DNA from: Kudoa neothunni
Taxonomy: Eukaryota > Cnidaria
NCBI GenBank assembly: GCA_964304625.1
Contig: OZ199838.1
Location: 1,178,001 to 1,242,000 of the forward strand
Reading direction: 5' to 3'
DNA: 64,000 nt
Part shown: positions 38,401 through 48,859 of the stretch, one piece after another
Layout of the letters: every line of letters starts with the position of its first letter
Numbering within the stretch: position 1 is the first letter of the stretch
Notes under the pieces: generated by a model
Database searches by the model: none
The model's input: the letters and a program-made list of their open reading frames with translations, nothing else
Told to the model about the DNA's origin: nothing
Position numbers and translations under genes: made by a program

Positions 38401-40648
38401 TTAAATCAAAAATTCAAACACAAACGAACAATTGAACAACATTTACTTGTTTGTCATTGCAAGCACATTTTTTTACATGTTTGCTTGGAGGGCATCTCCA
38501 TTCATTAATGACTTTATCGGGTTTAATATGACGTACACCATCTGCATATATCTACAAATTGACACATCACAATCTCAAATCCAGTCTTTAAATAATCACT
38601 TGGATAAGAGAATCTTCATCCACAGTGCAACACCCAAGAGTGGACACATTCGGAAGAAATCCACTGTCAGATATTTCTTCCACAGTTTCTCCAATAGAAA
38701 GTACAAGTGTGGCGTTCACAAATGACACCACAATGTAAGAATCAAATTTATCTGATCAAACAAAAACATATACAAATATATGAGTTGGAAATTGAGTGCT
38801 ATACCATTGATATTTTTCTTCAAAGTCCACACAGCTATTGGATCTCCTGGCAGCTCAGAGACAGCCATTTCATTCACCTAATCAAAATATAAAATATGGT
38901 GGGATTCCATCCATCTATTCAAATAAAAATAGCATTGACTCATTCACCTCCAATCCATGATACAGCACGCCAAATTGAGACCAATTCGCCCTTCCACACA
39001 ACATATGAATTTGAGGGGAATCATTTTGAAGAATATCCATAACCTGTGTAGATTACACAATAAAAATCAGTGCAAACAAAACATCAAGAATATCCAATTA
39101 CCTCACAATCCAATATGGGAGAAACATTATTCATCACACTCACGAGAATCAAATTTTGAAGCTCCCTAGGTTGAAAGTAGAACATACTCTCCGATTCCTT
39201 ATAGACTGCTGCTGAAAATTTGGAATCATCTTCCTCATCGCCGAGTTTAATGATTTGATAAAATTGGCTTTAATTTTCCAATCAACAAAACCAACCAATA
39301 AAATTGTAGAAATTACTGGTCACCAAACTCGGACGCAACAAACAGAAAACCAGACCTCAATATTGTTAATGATGTCCCAACAGTGGACAACGTGTCAAAA
39401 TATTGAATGATCATATCTGTGACCTAATGGTGGATCGATATCGTCGTTACAACAGTACTCAAACTATCAACATCTACCCCCACTGTTTCATTGTATTCCA
39501 ATGTGACTTTGAAAAGATCTCCTTGTTCGGTTTGGATAAGAAAGAAAAACATTGTCTACCAATTGCTATAATGACGAATTAGAACAATTTAAAACCTTTG
39601 TCTTATGAACGGTAGCACAAACAATCATCATTTTTCTTTCAGGATTATCAAAGTCATCCTATTGGTTACGAGGTGTTGTTTTATCTATAAGAGCAACTAA
39701 CAAACCTTCCTTTTAGGTATAGGAATCCTAATATCATTTCCCTCCTCATCACCAATATTCTTGTAGACTAGAAAGTTTTCACAGCACACAATCACGCCAC
39801 CAGGACCATCTCCACTTCCAGGAACTATCAACACCAACAATGGTCGTTATTATATCGACGGATCATTGAGCGAAATCCACAAAAATATTACCAGCAAGCA
39901 ACATATTTCCAAACACGTCTAGTGCTTCACTCGATTTTCTAACCACATGATTCAAACCAAGATCCAATTCATAGAATGTCAGCAGTTGAGACTGAGAATC
40001 CACAGAATCAAACATATCCGATTCCTATTTGATTCGGTGTCATACATAGTAGGCTTGTAACAGAAACATTCCAATTACTTCGTAATCCATCTCCAAACAA
40101 CAAAACACCGGGTTTTCAAATCCAACATCGAGACCAACTGTAGCGAATATAACCGCATGGGACTTGTGTGCTTCCAATGGTGAGGAAATTGTCAAACGTG
40201 CTTCGTTGTCTCGATTGAGGATGTACACAAACTTTTGTTTCTCCACAGCGGATATCAATACTGCTCTACCTCTTGGATCGGTTGCCAAATATTGACCAGG
40301 AACAATTCTTCTGCAGCCAGTTTTTCCGAATGTTTCCATGTGAACGCGCTCCAGCGTGTTTTTATTGGGATTGTACTCGAGAATGGCTATACGACCAGAA
40401 TCGGAACCAAAAATTAGATAGTCCTTGGTTCCTCCTGGCAACCGAAAGGCCATAACACATCGTATAATTCCATACGCATCAAGAGATGTGAGTAGGTTGA
40501 GCTTTCCTGTGGCTGGATCTGGTCTGTAGATTTCAATAAGTCGTCCTCGAGTGACTGCTATCTCCTGAACTCTTGTTCCAGAAAAGTTACCAAGAGCAGT
40601 ACAATAGATCGCAGTTGGTTTCTGCAGTGTTAGATTGTAAAGGTACAT
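32482..40648 (-). CDS. SF3B3: Splicing factor 3B subunit 3 (SF3b130/SAP130)
   Basis: SF3B3 is a scaffold of the SF3b complex in U2 snRNP, which binds the intron branch region in the nucleus. About 24 exons on the minus strand align end to end with the animal protein: N-terminus [16 protein letters not shown] (an ATG 15 bases upstream would add MVPNQ), [40 protein letters not shown], then [104 protein letters not shown] and the C-terminus [10 protein letters not shown]. These are the beta-propeller repeats and CPSF_A-type C-terminal region of the family. Most introns are about 40-90 bases; two are larger, 36239-38344 (2.1 kb, holding a hAT relic) and 34365-35646 (1.3 kb). I see no frame breaks across the exons, so the gene appears intact. 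Confidence 0.95.
34365..35646. other. Large SF3B3 intron without recognised element
   Basis: The 1.28 kb intron lies between the exon ending [11 protein letters not shown] and the one starting [10 protein letters not shown]. It is AT-rich and contains no transposon ends I can identify. Confidence 0.5.
36631..37811. mobile_element. hAT-like relic within SF3B3 intron
   Basis: The left end TAGTGGTTCTTAACC and the inverted right end CAGTGATTTTTAACC are degraded versions of the inverted repeat of the hAT at 25645-27638. Flanks share only TACG, so the target duplication has decayed. No transposase coding was recognised in the 1.18 kb. It accounts for over half of the longest SF3B3 intron and is older than the 25645 copy, judging by its ends. 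Confidence 0.5.
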
Positions 40649-40867
40649 TTGATTTGGTACCACTAAACGCGCCTGCGCAATATTATTTCAACTCGTGAGC
40701 CGTCTAGCTGAGTAGATTGCGTGTAGATAACTTTTATTTGTTTGTTTCACATTATCTCCAACTGACACTTAAAATTATTTTCAAATTTGTTTTTAATGTA
40801 CAATATAATGGAGAAAACGATTCTCCCTCCATAATGCAATTAACTTGGCCATTGTGAGCTGTGATGT

Positions 40868-41412
40868 GTTGTAGTCCGGATAGTATGACTTAGTGGTGGT
40901 AGGTCGAGATCGCATACCTTGAGGTTGCGAGTTCAAGCCTATTGGGGGCGTTCCAATACTTCTAATCCTAATCCGAATCCGAATTAATTGGGAAGGTTTG
41001 TGGTAATCGCAAAGATCTACTACGATTTATTGTGGTATTATTGCCCGCAGCTGGGAGCGAGGGGAGCCTGGCGGAAGGGTAGATCTAGGGCGCTCATATA
41101 CGCTGGGGTACAGGAACGAAATACAACCCATTTACAATATACAATATACAATACTGCAATACTGCAATACTGCAATATTGCAATAGGGGGTTTATGTAGA
41201 GCCGACGTTTGCATTCAGACGACTTTCTCAGGCCAATTCTGAACTACTCCAACGTCAGAGTATGGTTGGGATCGTGGTTGCTCCGAAACGAGGATGTTTA
41301 TTTGGGTTAAAATCCCACGTTACCGCGTCCGCGTAAATGGGGAAGCCAAACCAGCCCCAACTTTACAACCTAACAAGTTGCGCCAGAGGTTTTACCTTGT
41401 AAACAAAAAAAA
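40868..41412 (+). repeat. tRNA-derived SINE, copy 2
   Basis: The tRNA-like head has box A (TATGACTTAGTGGTGG, about 40886) and box B (GGTTGCGAGTTCAAGCC, about 40922-40938). A body of about 400 bases includes an ACTGCAAT tandem run (about 41153-41178) and GGGTTAAAATCCCACGTTA. The tail CAACCTAACAAGTTGCGCCA leads to an A-rich end. Body and tail match the inverted copy at 19575-20005, while the heads differ. SINEs of this type are transcribed by RNA polymerase III from the internal A and B boxes and depend on a partner LINE, not present here. Confidence 0.7.
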
Positions 41413-41414
41413 TG

Positions 41415-43240
41415 GGTTAAAAATAGCTTTAGTTCATGTTTAAACGTTTAATAAAATTAATATGCAAAATCGTGTGCGTGAAATTAGGTAATAAGGAGGA
41501 TACTCAAATGAAATAAACAATTTTGACTTATATTAATGTGAACGTGCGCCATGAAACGTTTTTAAATTTGTGGCAAAATTAAACATATTTTAAATTGGAG
41601 GTACATTTGTATAATTTGAATATTTAAAACAGTTAGTATATTATTTTTTCATATGTTTTTATTCTAGAAAAAGAAATGACTGTTAGCCTACGTTCTTTAG
41701 GTCATCCGATTGCTTTCATTCTCAGTGGGAATTATAGCCCTAACTAATATTTGGTAACATTTAATGATTTTGTTTCAAATATCAGTTGTTATTTCGTATT
41801 ATTTTGGATTAACTTCCTTTGAAATATTTGTATTACACAAAGTTTACTGGTAAAAAATGGGTATTTGAAGAGACAATTCTCAAAAATTCCCTTACTTTAT
41901 GTTCTCAACCGTAACAACAATACATAATTTTTTATTCAAAATAGGGAAGCATTCCAAAATTTATGTCAAGAAGCCATCAATGCCTGCATGAATAAGCTAT
42001 GCGTAATTATCAAATAGGATCGTTGTCTTCTTTTTAGTTTAACATCACAATTAAAATTGTGAGTTGACATACTGATAGTCTTAAATACATCCATGTTGGT
42101 TATTCCTCTTGTTTTCACATTGTGTAGGGATTTCACTGTGATATTTTTACTCGTTTCATAGCATGACATTTTTTGTATACGATTTTTATTAGGTCGAAGT
42201 GATTTCAATTCAAAAAGATGTTTATCTGAGAAATCGACTTTTTGTTGTTGAGGTAGAAATTTGTATATTCAAGCATTACAAAGATGATTATGTATCTCAT
42301 TTAAGAATATAATTGTGAAAAATTTTCCAAATCGTTACTAGCTCAAAAAATAATGCTAGAGAGGCAGTTACCTCTATATGTTGACGATTTTTGTTACCTT
42401 TAAGCTTTCTTTTTATGGAGAGTCGAAAAGAATACGAACGTTGTTTTGTAGTAAAGTAAGACTTTATTAAAATATTTTAGAATTTTCCCTCATTTTTAAT
42501 TTGTAGGAAAAAAGATGTTCATAACGATTAATATGACTTTTTAATACGTTTATAAGCCAACTTTCAATCCAGGAGAGGATTCCATCCTACAAATAACTCT
42601 ACAACGAAAACTTTGATTCCCACATAAGTTACTGGAATCAAGAATACAAAACGTGTTTCCTTCTATTGTGGACAATAATTTCAGTTAACAAATTTCAATA
42701 GAATTTAAGTTTTTTTAATTTTAGTGTTATTAAAACTAATAATTTATCTATATTCGTAACAATAACACTTAAGAAGATAGAATTATGCTCACCGCTATTT
42801 AAATGCAAACAGTAAGCTTTTATATTGATTTTAACTATAAAATTAAACATTACCTTAAATATATTTACTGAATTCACTACATAGAATGCTCTAATCGTTT
42901 TCTATGAATAACGGTAATATTTAATATACTTTGTAGATATGTAATAATACATATATATATATAAAATACTATTTTTTAATTTTATAAGAACCTAGTTAAA
43001 CATATTAGGTACAATCAGAGGTAATAGGGTGGACGTTTCATACATAAAACACTACGTCTGTTATTCGCTTTTTTAATTAAACAAATGTTTATTAATAAAA
43101 AATTAAAATATTTATTTAACATTACTCATAACAAAACGTAAAACACGAAATTTATAGTCACAATATTAGCAATTTCAATAGCTCAAATTTTCTCCAAAAC
43201 AGTTAATTATGTTAGACCAAAAATCATTGATTACAAATAT
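41415..43240. other. Intergenic, AT-rich
   Basis: No gene called. The minus frame at 41966-42208 (80 codons, Lys/Ser/Thr-rich) is less biased than random AT-rich frames and might be debris of a transposon gene, but I recognise no motif. Confidence 0.3.
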
Positions 43241-43254
43241 AAATTTAAAATTTT

Positions 43255-43400
43255 ATGTGAGTTTGTAGATTTAGAGTTATTCCCTCCCGTAGCAATAGCC
43301 AATGCCTATGAAAAATACTCTGAGCTGTACAAAAAGTGAACACACGCAGACACACGATCACTTCTACTTTATATATATATATATATATAGATAGATAATA
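43255..43400 (-). mobile_element. Helitron-like 5' end fragment
   Basis: The minus strand reads TCTATATATATA...TAAAGTAGAAGTG then CGTGTGTCTGCGTGTG, resembling the 5' ends of the mini-Helitrons at 31759 and 47510 (TCTACTATATATAAAGTAGT, then GTGTCCGTGT). No matching 3' end lies to its left, so this is probably a truncated copy. The TA run within it could have expanded as a microsatellite. Confidence 0.35.
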
Positions 43401-43720
43401 GATATAGATTGAAGCAAAATAAACATGAATCAAATGAGCTATGAAATCAATTCAATGCCAACAAGAAGATTAGAAGACAGTATGATTTGTTGATAATGAT
43501 TTTTAGTTTACATTATTTTTACGAATTATATCTTTAATTTATTCACTTTTTAAAAGATAATTATTTTTGAATATTTCCGATCATTGACATCATTCAAAAT
43601 TTCAAGAATCTCTAAATGAATTTGAGATATAATCGATTCAATAAATATTGGAATACACAATAAATTCGCATAATCCATCGATCTATTCAACAATAGTAAA
43701 CGATTTCATTTATACTTTAA

Positions 43721-46700
43721 ATGATTTCAATGATTGGATGCATATGGGTATTTTTGCTTTTTACATCAAGTAAAATTAAATTATATAAAAATATGTCTTA
43801 TCAATTTTTAGCTGAATGTTTAAAATATATTTATACAAACGTTGATCACCTTGCTGATCACCGTCTGATGTTTACCGATCTGCCAGAGTCTGTGTCTAGA
43901 GGCACCTTCATTACCGCTACTGATGGTCAAGAAAGCACGAAACAAATAACTAAAGAAGATTGTAAGAACATGAATCGTCATCGTGAATGTGAATTTGGCA
44001 CAACTCATGTGGATATATACGGAACTGGTGATTTATTTTTAAAAGTTACTGAAAATAGAAGGAAAAGAGTATACAGAATAAACTCTCGTAAAAAATTTTA
44101 AAAATTCATATATCTTTCAATTTAATCATAGAACCCATTCAAAATAATAAAAAGGTGATAATTTCGGTCAACGATCACTTTATCCAAATTAATAAAACTG
44201 ATAACACTATGAAAGAAAATCCATATTTAGAAATTTTAATGAACAATAAAGTTTTGAAATCCACTAAACATGGAAGTGTATCTTTGTTGGATAGACAAAA
44301 AAATTCTATTTCTTTTGAAATTGGAAAGATTGGAACGGAAGATGCAATTTATGAGGTTATACACGATCCAACATTACCAACGTATCAATTTAGTTCTGTA
44401 TTCTCCTACTTGGATCAAACTAATCATTACAAAGTTGAGGGTAGATTAAGAGAAGATGGAAATAATGAAACGTTTTTTAATTACTATCCATATAAAAGTG
44501 ATTTATGCTTATATGAAATGAAGGGTGGAAGACGTTATCCTTCATATATTAATGTGTGTGGAAATGTTAAATGTATCAACTTCTGTAGTGATTTACACTT
44601 CAGTAGAATTCTTCCAGGTGGTGGGTATATGGAAAAAATGAGGGTAACACTTTCAAGAACAGGAAAAAATAATGAACTTTCTTTTCCAGGTAAAAATAAT
44701 ACATTTAACATGATGTAGTTTAATTTTTTAGCTGATAAAAGTTTTTACTTCAATTGTGGTGCTGGCAATTTTATTCTTTCAGATGGAGGAAAAATAAAGC
44801 AATGGGTAGATACAGAAGATAATTGCCAGAAAATTAAAGTCAAACCATTTGACTACAGAAGTACACAATTGCCCTTCAAAATATCCGAAGGACTCTGTTC
44901 TAGTGAGAAGGTTGTTCCTGGAAATTTTATTATTGAATATCAACCCAAGTCAGATAACTTCGTTTATATTTGTGAACTAAGTATTCTATTACAATGATTC
45001 AATTTTATTATTACTTTGATAGAAAAAAGATGGTTTCATTATGAGATAATAGAAGGTGTGAATATGATTCACATTTTTCATCACGATGTGCATTTTATTA
45101 GAAATGAAGAAAGATCGAAAAAATCAATTGCATCAGGAGAAGAAACTATGTGTAGAGTGATGATTTCAACACACGCAGATTTGAATTATGTGCCTGCGAA
45201 TTGTGATTCATACGGATCACTGTGTTACAATCGTTGTGATGGTACCTTTGATGTGATCGGATTAAAATCAAATGTGAACTACTTCATAAAAATTGAATCA
45301 TTGGGATATTATTCCGATTTTAAATTCCCTCGAACTAAATCATTGAAAAGTATAATATATTGTTGAAAATAATTAATTATTTTTTTAGACGATTTTAGCC
45401 CAGAAATAAGATTTAATCAAAATAACGGCTTGAGACAAATAGTTTTGCAGTTCAAACAACATGTGAGCCAGTCTGAAATAACCAATGGATTATCTTGCCT
45501 GATTGTAATGAGAGAAATAATTTCCAATTCAAGAACCAAATATTTCAATATATGTGGAGAAAATATTTACTGCGTTCTACCCTGCAACGATATGGTTCAT
45601 CAAGTTCCATCAAACAATGATTACATCATATATTCGTTAAAAGTTCTAGGAATGATGGATGAATTCATTGATCATCAGAATGTTTGTAAGGCTCATCAAA
45701 TTATTATAAATCATGAGTTTAATCACCAATTATTTAGATTATTCAAATAAAAATATCCAGCCTAACGCAGTTAAAAATAAAAATATTATGGCATTCAACA
45801 AACTCAAATATACAACGTCATCTAAAACCATTGAGCAAGTAATTCGTGAGTCAATCGAAGAATATAATAAAATAAGCTTCAAACAAAAATTCCCGTATAA
45901 ACAATACAATAATAATTCGAGTCCGAATGTTTCTAAAAACAATAAGAAGATACAATATTCAACAAACGAATTTATCAGGCAGAAACAGCAGAATGGATTC
46001 CTTGTAGCTGAAAAGGAAGCTGCCCAATCCCCTGCACCACCTTCCAATCCAGATTCATTCCCTAAACCTGATTCCTCAAGTAAATTTATTTTAACGAATG
46101 ATTAAAGAAATTTTTTATTTATGGTGATAATTTTCTATATTACTTTTTTAAATGTGATTTATTTTATGGAAGGTATTACTTTTTATATATTATATTTTTC
46201 TAAATGAAAGTTTATCAATATATAGCTAGATAAATTATATCTAGTTAATTTCTAAAGTAATTAATGTAATTAATTCAAGAATCTTTATTTGAAAATAGTG
46301 GTATTATTTTACTATATTTTTGCATAACTATTAATTATTAAATATTTGGTATAATATTATTCATAAACATGGATTTAGCGGATCACAACTCAGCCAACGA
46401 ACCATCTCCTCCAAATATCACTGAAAGCCCCATTCCGAATATCCCCATTCCACCCGATTCAGGTTGATACACCCATATCTATTATAAACAAAATTTTTAT
46501 TTTATTAATATTATATTAAATGTAATAAAATTAAATTTTCATAGAACCAAATGAAGTTCCAACCCAACTACCCGACGAAGAATCAACCACACCTTCATCA
46601 AGCACTGCCAATACCGAAAATTCTGAAACTCACGTTCCCCCAGGTGATATTTATTATTTTAATTTCTTCTTAATATTTTCATATAGATAATTATGGTATC

Positions 46701-46974
46701 TATTAAATTCATATTCAATATTAGGCGATTTAAATTATTACCTAGATAACAACGACGAAAATTCAAAAAGGAATGTTGGGTACATAAAATACAAGTTAAT
46801 TTATGGTAAATATTTTTAGGTCGGCCAATATATATGTTGGAATGTAAGTTGAAGGGTTGAATTTGTCTCTTAGTCTCATTTAGAATTGCAACCATCGTTA
46901 TTCTAGTCGGTATAGTAATAGGTGTATGGACTATTTATAGAAGGCGACAATGGAAAATTATTCATGAAATTTAG
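43721..46974 (+). CDS. Predicted 820-residue type I membrane protein with repeated four-cysteine module
   Basis: Eleven exons join without a break: 43721-43769, 43812-44087, 44132-44689, 44732-44980, 45023-45349, 45389-45685, 45738-46079, 46379-46462, 46545-46643, 46725-46805 and 46874-46974. All ten introns are phase 1 with GT..AG ends, most 41-56 bases. Exon 1 encodes a signal peptide (MISMIGCIWVFLLFTS). Three modules share a motif C-x(16-18)-C-x(4-6)-C-x3-C followed by a hydrophobic strand: end of exon 3 (CGNVKCINFC), exon 5 (CDSYGSLCYNRC) and exon 6 (CGENIYCVLPC). Exons 2 and 4 may be divergent relatives with fewer cysteines. Exons 7-10 form an Asn/Pro/Ser/Thr-rich stalk. The last exon encodes a membrane segment, IATIVILVGIVIGVW, and a basic tail, TIYRRRQWKIIHEI. 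Symmetric phase 1 exons are typical of shuffled extracellular modules. I recognise no family; a surface receptor or adhesin is plausible. Confidence 0.75.
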
Positions 46975-46979
46975 AAAAA

Positions 46980-47093
46980 TAAACCATTACGAATAACTTA
47001 TTAATTTTTAATATCTAGATTTTTTATTATTATTCGACATATTTTAGTTTCAAAGGCTTTTTTCAGGAATATTTTTTACTAAACTACCGCAAA
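46980..47093. other. Short spacer before mini-Helitron
   Basis: 3' flank of the 820-residue membrane protein gene. Nothing else seen. Confidence 0.4.
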
Positions 47094-47510
47094 AGCCCCG
47101 CTTCGCATGGGCTTCCTTGAGTAGGCCAAGGTCATTTGAAGTTCAAAGTAAATTCAGAGTATTTAGATAAATAGTACAAAGATTACCCAATTAACTGATG
47201 ATTTATTTAACATTTTTAAAAACGAATAAATACTACTAAGCGTTTGAATTTCCTATTTAGAGCTCCTAAAATATGGGTTTTTTCCTTGTTGTTTGCAGTA
47301 ATCTCTAAATCATGCCTCTCATATCACGTGAAAATGTTTTTAGTCATTTTGCATGGATGCAAATCTTTTACAATTTTTTACGTATTTTTCTGTGTTAAAA
47401 TAAAATTTTATCTTTCCATATGTGTGTTCAAATGGAGCGATATGTCTCTCTATCAGAAATGAAAAATGCGTACACACTGACACGGACACTACTACTTTAT
47501 ATATAGTAGA
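47094..47510 (-). mobile_element. Non-autonomous Helitron, family 1, copy B
   Basis: Minus strand: starts TCTACTATATATAAAGTAGT after a host A and ends CCCATGCGAAGCGGG-GCTTTTGCG-GTAG before a host T. The CCC-at-GC-gaa-GC-GGG segment forms a hairpin about 9 bases before the end, the diagnostic Helitron 3' structure. The first base of CTAG is mutated. The 417 bases align with copy A at both ends and internally. No coding capacity. Confidence 0.7.
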
Positions 47511-47514
47511 TTGG

Positions 47515-48300
47515 GTTGAATGCTTAGTGCATCAGTTAATATCAACTATGTAATTTTTGAAGTTCACGAAATCTCGCATTATAAAAGACGTGTGAAAGAA
47601 GCTTGCACGACGGGTTGAATCGAATGAGATAATGGTTATTGGCAACGTAAATTTTAAAAAACTCAAGTTTGAGAAAAACGCTAGTTTCCAATACAACAAA
47701 AAAATAGAATCGTATCTATTAAAGTTTTTAACTTCATCCAATTCTATGATTAACTCTTCAGATATTAAGTTTAAATTTTTCGTCGTATTATTGCAATTTT
47801 TTGGCATGAATACTCACCCATACTTAATGTCTACAGTAAGCAAATATGCTCACAATTAATTACTTCTTAGTTCAAGATATATTTTAAAATAACGTTCAAA
47901 TTTTCTAATAATGTGCAACAATTTTTACTGACGAATGATGAAGTCGTGTCAGTCATGTTAAAAAATCTAAAGTACTGCCGTTCAATATTGTAAATGCTTA
48001 AACTCTGCGTGACATAATCTGAATAGGATACCTTATCAAAAGTATAAATATTAATGCTCCATATTAAAAAAATTTGTGTTATTCGTCAATATTTACACGG
48101 TTTCAATAAAAACCAAGCTTTTATAAACAAATAAAATACCCCCAAGCACTGACAGCCCTATTAAGGTTAAGAGCCGATGCATTAGAATAAGAGGATAGTT
48201 TTTGGATTATTAGAAAAAAATTCGAAAAAGATAGATATAATTAATAATTAAAAAATATTTGAAAATAAATTCAAATCTAATATATATGACCATAATAGAA
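47515..48300. other. Intergenic, AT-rich
   Basis: Overlapping frames on both strands at 47532-47859 lie in low-complexity AT-rich DNA and carry no family signature, so they are not called. Confidence 0.35.
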
Positions 48301-48304
48301 ATAA

Positions 48305-48856
48305 TCAGTCCAAAGAAGGTATCGTTATAATTTGACCTTCAAAATTTTCATCGACAACAATTTGGCATCCTAATCTAGATCTGAACCAAGAGTGTAATCA
48401 ATCCCACCCAAGCAAATCCGAAAAACAAACATACCTTGATCCCACATTCACAGCAATATCAAGCATATCCTGCTCGTCTTCAGATATAGGCGGAAGTTTA
48501 TCAAAATAATTCCAGTCGTTTGAAAAAACCACATGACACGTTGAACATGCTAGTTCTCCTCCGCAGGCACCTTAAATCAATCTTAGCCTGCTCCTCATTG
48601 TCATAAAATAAATGAAAATGATACATTCGAGTTCGATATTATTTTTATCGACAATGTCAATTATTTTATCACCAGCATTAACCTTGACTGCTCGTTTTTG
48701 ACCATTTCTCTCCGCAAATATTATGTTAACTTCCTTGGTATTTTGTCTATCCGCAGTCACGGCATTTATACTACTGGTTGCATTTCTTTTCGGATTGCAA
48801 TGTAATGTGAATTTTTTAAAAAGAAACTTTTGTGTCAAGATGCGATTGACATTCAT
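48305..48856 (-). CDS. Mitochondrial [2Fe-2S] ferredoxin (adrenodoxin type, FDX2-like)
   Basis: Three exons on the minus strand. Exon 1, starting at 48856, encodes a basic, Ser/Asn-rich presequence (MNVNRILTQKFLFKKFTLHC...) expected to target mitochondria, then VNIIFAERNGQKRAVKVNAG. Exon 2 carries ACGGELACSTCHVVF, with three cluster cysteines in the C-x5-C-x2-C arrangement, and ISEDEQDMLDIAVNVG. Exon 3 gives the fourth cysteine in SRLGCQIVVDENFEGQ and ends at IPSLD. Introns are about 55 bases (phase 1) and about 65 bases (phase 2). The protein passes electrons for iron-sulfur cluster assembly, or for P450s in FDX1-type relatives; SRLGCQI and EDEQDMLD favour the FDX2 group. It ends soon after the core, lacking the C-terminal extension of vertebrate members. 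The residue before ACGG is Cys, from the split codon, where relatives have Gly. Confidence 0.88.
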
Positions 48857-48859
48857 CCA

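Noticed and set aside
40886-40938. A tRNA gene, from A and B boxes
   Set aside because: No cloverleaf could be formed, and the unit continues into a body and tail shared with another copy, so it is a SINE head.
41966-42208. Minus-strand 80-codon frame as a coding gene
   Set aside because: No recognisable motif, no splice partners and no supporting context; kept only as a note in the intergenic entry.
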